Shown in pieces: positions 55,225 through 64,000 of a stretch of 64,000 nucleotides of DNA (its first letter is position 1; each line of letters begins with the position of its first letter). Origin of the DNA: Dioscorea cayenensis subsp. rotundata (taxonomy: Eukaryota; Streptophyta; Magnoliopsida; Dioscoreales; Dioscoreaceae). The position numbers were made by a program, and so were the translations under genes. The notes beneath the pieces were generated by a model that was not told the DNA's origin, searched no databases, and saw only the letters and a list, made by a program, of their open reading frames with translations. The DNA lies in assembly GCF_009730915.1 (NCBI RefSeq), contig NC_052489.1:31365916-31429915 (forward strand), given 5' to 3'.

Positions 55225-57840
55225 ATCTATTTGATTCAAAAGTGTTTTTTTATAAAAAGAAAAAGGCATAGCAGCGAAACCCTGGAGACGAACATGTGGG
55301 AGAAATCACACTCACCACCGAATCACGCCTCACCTCACGCGAGATGAGATCGAAACTCGGAAGCTCACGCCGACACTCGAGGGTGAAACACCCCTACGTA
55401 AGGGGACTCGATCGCCAGTAGACCAAAATGGTTATTTGGTTATTTGATTCAAAAAAATAACAAAAGAGATTTTCAATTATCAGTTCTGTATGTTTGGTTT
55501 AAAAAAGAAGTGAAACAACAAAACACAATTGAATTATAACATGCACTATCCCAATAGAAAAGTATTCCACAAAGTAATAGGTTTCATGCATAAAATAATA
55601 AAATTACCAAAAGAGCATATAACAGATTGAAATGATAAATTGGAATCCAAACACAACTAAGTAAACAACAGGTCTAGAAGAAAAATAAAATGCAACACAT
55701 CAGAAAATTTTATGGAAGAATCAAATGCATTATTAACACTAGCGACATGACTTGCAAAGTTTGTTTCGTAAGTAGATACAAACAACAAGTCCAATAGAAA
55801 ATTGATTGAATTAAGCATCTAATAGAACATTTTGTAATAATTAAAAGTATGAGTCACACATACAATAACGCATGAAACATGATGATGCATGGCATAGTAA
55901 AACAAAAAGATTAAAAATGAATAATGCAACACATCATACATATAGCAAAGAATTCATGATCCCAACTTCATGTAAAGAAAGAATGGTATCCAACCACAGC
56001 TAAAATATCAGATAGGAAACAAGGAAACAAAACTAATAAAAAACTTTGAGAGAACAACACATCATACATCTTACCAGATATGCATGAACCCAACAACAAC
56101 GCCGGAGACAATGGTTCATAAGTAAATACAGAAGATATCAAATTATAAAAATCAAGAAAGAAAGAATTAACCATAGACGCAACATAAAAAAAAACATAAA
56201 TCTGACATCAAGATACAAGGAAATGGAAGCCAAGCACAGCTGAAACAATCAAAATATAGTGTAAAAAATCATGAAACCAAAAGACACAACATACACCATG
56301 GCAAACAACCGTAGTACCCGATTAAAATACAAAACGAAAGGTCATAATTTTAAAAACCTTTTAACAAACAAGAGATCACAGGTCTGATATTAAAAAAACA
56401 ATGCATGAATGAATCAATATGCTAGAAAACCAAAGTGCCATGTGGCGGATCAAAGGAGAAATGGGGGTCAAAACAACAACCAAGCAATATAAACAAGAAA
56501 TCTGAAATCTTGCAAAAATAAACATAAACCCAAGCAAAGTATACAACAGATCAAAATAAATAAAATGGAATCATGGGTGTTGTTATAGATTTGGCATTAA
56601 GAAGACATAATCCAAAGAATATCGCTTGAAAACTTAATGACATATGGCATATCAAAAAGAAAAAAACTTCAACAAGAACATATCATACATCTGGCAACAT
56701 AAACCCACATATACAAGAGCATAAGATGAAATCATTGCCATCACAGATCGGCCCTCCAATCATTGACCACAAAGGGAAAAAATAATAAAAACACTGAGAG
56801 ATAAAAAAAAATATTTGGGAAAAAAACCCGAATATGAAGATGAAAAAGGAGTAGGAATCCTGAAAAAATAAGAAAAAAACCAATCCTAGAAAACCACAAC
56901 ATCATCGCCTGTGAGAATGGAGACGTTGGAGACGCAAGGATGCATTACCTCGGGTCAGGGATGAAACAGTAAGCTGAACACAAAGGGGAAAGTGAAGCGG
57001 CGGGGAAGACAAAAGAAAAGATGAGCGAAACGAGGCCTGGCAAATCACGTGGGTTATAAAGCTCATTTCAGCCATGTATGCAAAAGTCCCGGAAAATCCT
57101 ATTTACCCATTTTTTTCTGAGGTGGAACGGGTGAAGTGAGTGGATAAAGGAGGTGTGACATCACAACTTCGGCCACAAAACCGGTGAAACAAATAGACTG
57201 AAGTGGGACAAAAGTCACCACTTCAATCAATTTGGTTCTCCTGCCCAGTGAAATAAACATGCCCTTTCTATTTAGCGCGTATTGTAATTTGTTTACAATA
57301 TTGTTTCAATTTTCAAATCAGTCTAAATGAGTTTTTTTATTAAAAGAAATATTATATTCATTTTTATTAGACTTATATAGTAGGGGATTTATTTTTACAA
57401 AAATTATAAATTACCATAACTAATGCATATCTATATTATCTATTTTTTATAGTGCTTATCACTTTATTTAATATATAAATATTTTAATTATACAATAATA
57501 TGAAGCTAATAAAATGAACACCTTCCTATATATATTTATTATCTAGTCTTACATACTATAGATAAATAGTAAATTAATAATTACTATACGACATTTTTAT
57601 TCTTTCAAATAAATAAATATATTATTTTTAGTTGAATGGATATATTGTTTACTGGGTGGTTTATGACTTTGTTAAATACAAGCACCTAGTGCTGCTTGCC
57701 CGAACGACACATAGATAATTCTAATTTTACCTTAATTGTCGCACGACACGAAGGGTAGAATACAATTAAGATTTTGGATTAATTAATGATCCAAGTTAAT
57801 TTTAATAGTCCTCACAACTTAAAATTTCACGTTTACACTT
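55221..57840. other. AT-rich intergenic region with a possible minus-strand first exon
   Basis: 55,480-56,880 is A-rich on + with recurring CAACACATCATACAT words and no coding frame. At about 56935-57060 the minus strand is GC-richer and runs into CCGAGGTAATGC, a passable splice donor at 56950, similar in layout to 4018-4353. 57,060-57,260 includes a TGAAATAAACATGCCC edge that looks like one end of a DNA transposon, but its partner was not found. Confidence 0.4.
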
Positions 57841-57848
57841 GTTCTCGT

Positions 57849-58237
57849 TAGGGCTATAAACGAGCCGAGCCGAGCCGAGTATTACCAGGCTCGAGCTCGG
57901 CTCGAGTATAGTATTTGAAGGCTCGAGCTCGGCTCGAGCTCGGCTCGAGCTCATTCGAGGTATTTTTTGTACTTGAGCTCGGCTCTCTGAAAAGCTCAAG
58001 TAGCTCGAGCTCGGCTCGTTTAAGCTCGATTAGCTTGTATACATAAGTATTTTTATAATTTTATATAGTTTATATAATTATGTATTTTTGTAATTTATAA
58101 TAATTTAATATTTTATATATAAAAGCTAGTTTAGGCTCGCGAAGCTGAGTATTTTTGGGCTCGAGCATTGAATTCGAGCATTGACCGAGCCGATCTCGAG
58201 TAGCTCACGAGTAGCTTTGGCTCATTTACACTCCCTA
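57849..58237. mobile_element. hAT-type non-autonomous element (389 bp) with perfect 8-bp target duplication
   Basis: GTTCTCGT flanks both sides (57841-57848 and 58238-58245). The ends are TAGGGCTATAAACGAGCC and GGCTCATTTACACTCCCTA. The subterminal regions are rich in GAGCTCGGCTCGAGC-type words, as in 24540-25034. It lies 12 bp beyond the outer edge of a Copia LTR. Confidence 0.93.
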
Positions 58238-58257
58238 GTTCTCGTGAGATACCTCAA

Positions 58258-58538
58258 TGTTGCAAGTCCCACTCTTGTCAAAGGTAACTTGATTAGGATT
58301 TCTCCCTCCACCTCCCTCCAGCACTTGGGCAGCGCAATAGGTAATGCAAGCGATAAAGGTAAGTATATTATTTATGAATAGATGAATGGAATTCATTTAT
58401 TGCATTACTAAGGCTTTTAAATAGACTGTTGTACAACCAACAACTTAGCAAATTCTTAAATATAAGGAAACAACCATGAACTAATTCAAACTAATATTTA
58501 GGATAAGATTGGCTTATTCAACAATTAATAATCCAACA
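58258..58538 (-). repeat. Copia 3' LTR (281 bp)
   Basis: On minus it begins TGTTGGATTATTAATTG (58538) and ends GGGACTTGCAACA (58258), giving matching TGTTG/CAACA edges. A polypurine tract (TAAGGGAGGG on minus) lies just upstream at about 58541-58550. It has a TATA-like TCTATTTAAAAG and an AATAAATG signal. Confidence 0.75.
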
Positions 58539-59330
58539 TACCCTCCCTTAAACTGAAATTTACTAAAATTTAGTTTAAAGTGGCAAAACACACAACAAAA
58601 TCAAGTTTTGCAGTCTATCCACCTTTAGATAGGACTATAGTAAACACCAAGCATACCTCGAAGCTTCTAAAATGCTTCAACCTTCAATTGCTTAGTTAGG
58701 ACATATGCAATTTGGTGTTCAATTCTACAATACAAAAGTTCAATTGTGCCATCTTCCACGAGATTACGCATGAAATGGAACCTTACATCAAAATGTTTAC
58801 GTCGCTCATGTAAAATTGTATTCTTTGATATCTTGATCACTAAACTGTTGTCACAATAAATAGGTGTAGTCTATCTCCTCTAAAATTCTCCTTAGCCAAA
58901 AAGCTTGACTAGCACATGAGATGGTTGTGACATATTTAGCCTCTGTAGTCGACAAAGTAACTATAGATTGCTTCTATGATGACCAAGAGGTGGAACCAAA
59001 TAAGAAAAATGCAAATCACTGTCTGTAAATCCAATCATACCTGACTTCTCTCCTTCTTGTAAAATAAGCCATAATCCGAAGTTCCTTTCACATACCTTAG
59101 GATTCTCTTCACAACAAGCAAGTGAACTTCTTTTGGTCGATCCATATACCAACTTACAAGACAAACAGCATGAATGATGTCAGACCAAGTCGACGTCAAA
59201 CACATCACGCTCTCTATAATTTGTTTATAAATTGTGGCATCAACACTTTTCCCTCCTAGAAGCAGTCGCTCTCGAGAAATCCAGCCGCCTCTAACCAAAT
59301 TCGGTAAAATAATCCTCATTAAACTTAGGG
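58539..59330 (-). pseudogene. Copia pol remnant (reverse transcriptase end and RNase H), heavily decayed
   Basis: The minus strand gives IYKQIIESVMCLTSTWSDII, DRPKEVHLLVVKRILRYVKG then TSDYGLFYKKE, and after a frameshift GMIGFTDSD. Each matches a block of the better-preserved remnant at 11802-12538. Beyond this, stops occur in all frames. The element is cut off at its 5' side near 59330; no 5' LTR is present in the window. Confidence 0.85.
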
Positions 59331-59350
59331 TTTAGGGTTTAGGGTTTAGG
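59324..59350 (+). repeat. Short TTTAGGG patch
   Basis: Three to four consecutive TTTAGGG units directly at the truncated 5' edge of the Copia remnant. Confidence 0.85.
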
Positions 59351-59949
59351 TTATTTATAGTCTGAGTCCACACAACAGCCGTTGTGAAGGCAGTTGTGAT
59401 CAAAGTTAATTTCTTGGGCCATAAGTCGCATCCTAGCATGGTTTATTTCTAAGCGTTATGCGCATTGACCACGGGCGGTATACACATAACGCCTGTTGTG
59501 GCTTCCTGTGATTTATTCCTGTGGATTTGCACATTGGCCTGATTGGACCATGGCCTTGATGAGGTTGTGTGGTGATGCTCTGAAAATTGTATCTTGAGCC
59601 GATCTGTCTGAAATCACCTTAATATTCACTTCTTTGGCCCTGAAATGCATTTAGATACCATGGTAAACGAAAAGAATGCAATTATGTACTAGTTTGATGA
59701 TAAACATTTAGGATTTCATGCTAGATGTAGTGCAAATAATTTATAAAATATGCATGTTCAAACACTTATCAAGAAGACAACTCCAGTTGTAATTGGGAAA
59801 GACGTTGTAGCTCGAAAGCTGAGAGTGATCTGCTCTCGCTAGCGGTATCTATAGAGTTTATTTCGAAGAGTAAGGAGCTTTTAAGTTGGTCAAAGGAACG
59901 GAAATTTTCAGAGGCCCACGTATATACGTAGCCTCTTTTTAAGGTGGAT
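59351..59949. other. Intergenic spacer
   Basis: No gene or paired repeat recognised. Confidence 0.5.
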
Positions 59950-61514
59950 GATTTTTTTTTTTTAGAAAATTAAATCACCACTTCCTACAGGGTAATTTCC
60001 AGCCACCAATAATGGATTAAGGTATCCAGTTGATCATTTGAGTGCCAAGATTTCTTAAAACAAAAGTTCTTTGGTCGTGTGGAATGAGTGCCAAAATCTA
60101 GGCAGATAGGGGTGTGATCAGATCCAAGTCTAGGGAGAGACAATTAGCACATCCTAGAAAAGACAGAGTTTCAGGTATGAGAAAGAAGGAAACAATCTAA
60201 GCATACCCACAGCGGATCCAATTGACCATTTGTCCAATGAATCTCTACTGTGTAAAGGTGGGTCTATAAGCTCAAGATCTTGATTCTTGAAGAAAATTCT
60301 ATGAAAGAAAGACAGCTCCAATGGTAGGAAGGCTCTTATTTTTGTCTTGCAAGGAAAACCCCTCCCGTTAAAATCTCCTCATATTACCCAGGGAAAGGTG
60401 CATAAGCCTCTTAAAAGGTGCAATTCATATCGGAATTCTTTGAGTGGTAGTGCATTGGCACATAAATAGTGGTACAAATCCAAACAGTGTTGTTAAATTA
60501 GTTAGTGGATTTCACCGATAGGGAGAAGGATCCCATGAGTAATAGGGAACCACTGACTTGAGTGTTGTTCCAAGCCATAATTATATCTCCAGTCAGAACC
60601 TGAAGATGGTTTGAAATCGAAAGAATCTATAGAATGGTTGCTAATCAATCTCCAAAGAGATTGGTGCACGTTTTGGATTGAGTTTAGTGATCTCTTGCAA
60701 GCAGACTATCTCTACTCTAGTAAATTTTAGAATTTCTTTAACAAGAAAGCATTTGGAAGATCTTCCTATCTAGTCCTCTAACATTCCAGGTTAGAATTTT
60801 CAAGGAGCAAGATTTGGAGTCTGAGATGCAGACCTCAAGGAGGTCTCCGCTAGAACTGTGTAACAAAAAGCTCTACAAGCTTCTAGATTACGCATGGTTT
60901 TAATGCATTTATTTTTATGATTAGGAGATCCTAAGAATTTAACACCACAATACATGCTATAATTAAGGATTTGAGTATTTGACCAGGAATTAAAAATGGA
61001 AGGGTTTAAAGAAGTACCTTATCCTAGCTCTTTTGGAACTTTTTTCTTGGCTGATCTTGGAGGGAGTGGTATGAAGTCTGCCTCTTCGTTCCAACAAGTG
61101 GAAGGTTTTTTGGCTTTGTCACTTCTTTGAATTTGGGGAGGTCGCCTGGTTTGTGGAACATGTGTCACTAAAATCTACTCCTCCTAACCCTGATTCAGCT
61201 TCAATAGAGATAGTTTGTAAGTCTACATAGAATGGAGCTACTTTGTCCTTGATTCGGCAATAACCTTTTTGAATATCGGGATTCAAGGAGCAGCAGTGAC
61301 TACAATCATACAAGAAGGTGTAAAATGATTTAACTAAGAAAATTCTATTACAAGTTAACCCCCAAATTTTGGAGTCACTGCTATATATACTGGGTGTGAG
61401 GTTCACATTGCTCAGACAGAAAATACAATTAACAAAAAGGGGGACAATTTCCATCAACTTGTTATATGTTAAAAAAAAAAAAATAAAAAAATAAGTAAAC
61501 CATGCATTTTGCAT
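59950..61514 (-). mobile_element. LINE remnant (ORF1 end and endonuclease), reverse transcriptase missing
   Basis: A T-run at 59950-59962 marks a poly(A)-like edge. On minus, 60780-60900 gives KILTWNVRG-like and KCFLVKEILKFTRVEIVCLQ (endonuclease start). 60150-60460 gives a MWGDFNG-like region and SFFLIPETLSFLGC. 61119-61514 contains KSFYTFLYDCSHCC and KDKVAPFYVDLQTISIEAES, interpreted as ORF1-side or linker sequence. The reverse transcriptase is absent between the endonuclease and the poly(A)-like edge, so an internal deletion is likely. Boundaries are approximate and no target duplication was found. Confidence 0.6.
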
Positions 61515-61913
61515 TATTTTTCTTAAAAGTAGAAATAAATAAAATTAGAATCAGCTTCGACCGTCATGCCAACTAGATTTTCAAATGAAGATTCACATTA
61601 ACTATAGTGTGATCATACTATTAGTCAAATAGTAATATTGAAAGAATACACGGAGATTGATACGATGAGATACACAGGTGTTTCTTGCAGTAAACTGTTA
61701 ATATTCACCCTTGGCTCCGTGTGTGTTATGCTCCCTGCGCAGCAAAACTCGAAAGAATGAAAATTCCAGAGAAAAAAAACACAAACAATCTCCGTATTGA
61801 TGCCCATGAATCATAGTAATATGATTAACATACTAAATTTTACGTAAGGTTTATGTTTTTAAACTAATAATTGGCGCGTAAACGATATTTTATTTAAATA
61901 TTTGCTAAGACAA

Positions 61914-61969
<56 letters not shown>

Positions 61970-62441
61970 GTTTATTGGTGTTTGGTCACAAAATATATAC
62001 AACCATAAAATTTAATTATGAAAATATATATTTAATAATTAATTTGTAATTATATTAATATTATTAAATAACTAGAATTAACTAAAAATTAATCATAATA
62101 TTTTAAAATATTTCATTTTAAATAATATTAATTGAGCAAAAAAATATGATCAACAAAATATAAAAGGTTTTTTCAAACAAACTTTTTCCTGAAAGTGCAC
62201 TAATAGTCCCCCAGTTATATAAGAAAATGCATTTAGCTAGCTAGTGGAAACAAAATGCACTTTGATCCATATTTTGTTAATTAATATCAAACTAATAAAA
62301 TTTTATATTACATAACACTTAAGTGGGATTTGGATATTATTACTACACTTTCATCCAATTTTTAATATTTTTAAAACATGTAATCAAAAAATCCAAAAGC
62401 ATAAAAAAAAAAAACTTATGTTAATCACCACCACAATAGGC
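61515..62441. other. AT-rich spacer
   Basis: Contains the (AAT)n array at 61914-61969. No gene seen. Confidence 0.5.
61914..61969. repeat. (AAT)n microsatellite
   Basis: About 18 perfect AAT units. Confidence 0.95.
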
Positions 62442-62453
62442 AAGTGGTAGTTA

Positions 62454-63806
62454 TTATTATTATTATTTTTGAAAAAGTGGATAAACCACAATTTATTAAA
62501 AAATAGTCGAAACAGACAACAAGAAAACAAGAAAACAAGAAAACAAGAAATAACATAAGAAGTACAAGATCCATCGAAGGAGGAAAACTGAAAATACTAG
62601 AAAAACACACAACTGCCAAACACAATGGAAAACTGAAAATATAGGAAAACACACACTACCAAACACACATCCCTAGGGGCCAAGGGAGATACTCTGCCCA
62701 AATTAAGGGGAAGCAAGCGGTGAAGAGGGGGACTAAATATTCCTCCTTACTGCTGCAGAAGAGGACTCCAGCTTTTGTCTCTTGTCCACTGGAGAAGCTG
62801 AAACCCAAAAGACAAAAGTCAGACTTATGTACACGAACACAAGTTGGAAGTTTTTAGATTGAAAATAAGATCATTTTTAGTAATAGAAATATTCCAAGTA
62901 ATAGCTCTAACTAAGAGGTTCCAAGAAACCCTAAGAGCAAGCTGCAAATGAAAAAGCCAAGATTACCAGAGATCCCTGAGAGACAAAATGATGGGTTTTG
63001 AGGATTCGAGAGAAATGGACCCATATGGTTGAAGCGAACTAATAGTGAATGAAAAGGTGATCAATTGATTCAAGACCCGCAAAACACAACACACAAGTTA
63101 GTGTAGGAATATATTGCATCTCCGCTTTGTCAAACTCTCTAGGGTGACAATTTTATTGTCCCAAGCCAACCAATTGATGAGAAAATTTCCTAGGGAAGGA
63201 CTTTTAGGAATATGCGGTGTGGTTGAGCAACGTAGTCCTTGATCTATAAGGAAGCTGCAAAAAGATTTGATCTAGAAAATTCCATTAGGAGTTCGACTCC
63301 AGAATTTGCGATCTTGCAACCCTCATTGAAGGGAAAAGAGAGAAAGATCCAAGGAAGGTTGAATCAAAGGAGGAAGCAAGTGCCTGGAGGATTCTAAAAG
63401 GTCATTAACTATTCCCCAAGGTTGAAGAGACTGGGAGAACTGAATTTGCCAAAGATATATTGGGGCTTGTCCTGAAACCCAATTGTCAAATCAAAAAAGT
63501 GTGGACATGCCATCTCCAATGGTGGAATGGATATAGGTTTGAAACGGTTCAAGTGCACTAAGAATGCCTTGCCGGAAGAAAGATTTCTTGTGAACATTCC
63601 TGAAATAAAGATTCCACATAGGTGAATTTCTAAAGTAGTTGAATTGGACAATATGGAATCCACACTAGGTTGGACCATTAAGGATTTTTCACCACCGTTT
63701 ACCCAAGAGGGCTAAATTGAAGATCTCAATATTGATGATCCCCCAGCCTCCTTGATTGCGGGGCCTACAAATTCTATTCCAATTGACTAAACGCCTTTTT
63801 TCAGGT
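62454..63806 (-). mobile_element. 5'-truncated LINE (1353 bp) with 12-bp target duplication and (TAA)n tail
   Basis: Flanked by AAGTGGTAGTTA (62442-62453) and AAGTGGTAGCTA (63807-63818), 11 of 12 identical. The tail on minus is a short (AAT/TAA) run instead of pure A. The minus-strand translation gives RICRPRNQGGWGIINIEIFN (end of the reverse transcriptase region) and zf-RVT blocks (IKSFCSFLIDQGLRC, FLINWLAWDNKIVTLESL), with stops. Its 3' words match the LINE tail at 50090-50461. Confidence 0.87.
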
Positions 63807-63818
63807 AAGTGGTAGCTA

Positions 63819-64000
63819 GTGTGATTAATTCCCATGCAAAATATCGAGAGTTTGACTTTCTTCTAAATTATAATTGAGGATTTGGGATGTGTGTGAGTTG
63901 ATTTGTCGGCATTGTTAAAATAAATTGTACTTAAAAGATACCAATCAATGTTTTAAAGAATTTATGATTTTATTAATACTTTATCTTTGTACAATGTTTA
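63819..64000. other. AT-rich right edge of window
   Basis: Nothing recognised. Confidence 0.5.

Noticed and set aside
1..64000. CRISPR array, prokaryotic operon or phage-type system
   Set aside because: No regularly spaced identical repeats with unique spacers; all repeats are tandem arrays, microsatellites or transposon parts, and the genes are plant nuclear genes with introns.

Overview
This is nuclear DNA from a flowering plant. The evidence is intron-split, nucleus-encoded plastid and mitochondrial genes, PPR and mTERF organelle-expression factors, TTTAGGG-type telomeric repeats, and plant-type Copia, Gypsy, L1-like LINE, hAT and Harbinger elements. The GC-rich third codon positions of the mTERF, PPR and L3 genes would fit a monocot, but the species cannot be named from this window. 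Most of the window is intergenic DNA and transposons. No prokaryotic-style operon, CRISPR array or defence island is present.

Left arm (1-17,100). There is no recognisable protein gene here. It holds AT-rich DNA with diverged duplications, a degenerate TTTAGGG array (6217-7062), and an assembly gap of exactly 1000 N (7209-8208). To the right of the gap is a large-LTR, gag-pol-less Gypsy-type element (8209-11801) nested in a dead Copia element (11802-12761). Next comes a lone Gypsy LTR in the opposite orientation (13557 to about 16017), carrying a 986-bp terminal-inverted-repeat element and set in an AT-rich tandem-repeat field.

Gene islands. (1) 17,687-22,483 holds a four-exon GEM-like GRAM-domain gene on + and, convergent to it, an intronless gene with an ATP-synthase delta-type C-terminus on -, which has a one-base frameshift near its end. 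(2) 30,812-31,945 is a single-exon mTERF gene. (3) 43,851-45,604 is a two-exon plastid ribosomal protein L3 gene. (4) 46,979-49,672 is a two-exon LRAT-domain (NC-domain) gene on -. (5) 53,817-54,723 is a small PPR gene on -, also with a one-base frameshift near its end. These genes are independent housekeeping or organelle genes with no joint pathway apparent, although several products would act in plastids or mitochondria.

Transposon blocks. 24,540-29,842 is a run of non-autonomous DNA transposons (hAT- and Harbinger-type, two with close or perfect target-site duplications) around a TTTAGGG-containing tandem duplication. 32,336-43,365 contains three LINEs, all on -, stacked between the mTERF and L3 genes. 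The largest is nearly full length, is bounded by a 15-bp target-site duplication and is split by a Tourist-like element in its endonuclease. 57,849-63,806 holds another hAT element, a Copia remnant and two more LINE remnants.

The most useful observations are structural: the non-autonomous LTR element at an undersized gap, exact insertion boundaries for many elements, and a shared pattern of single-base indels that suggests residual base-calling errors. I did not find convincing evidence of an undescribed biological system.
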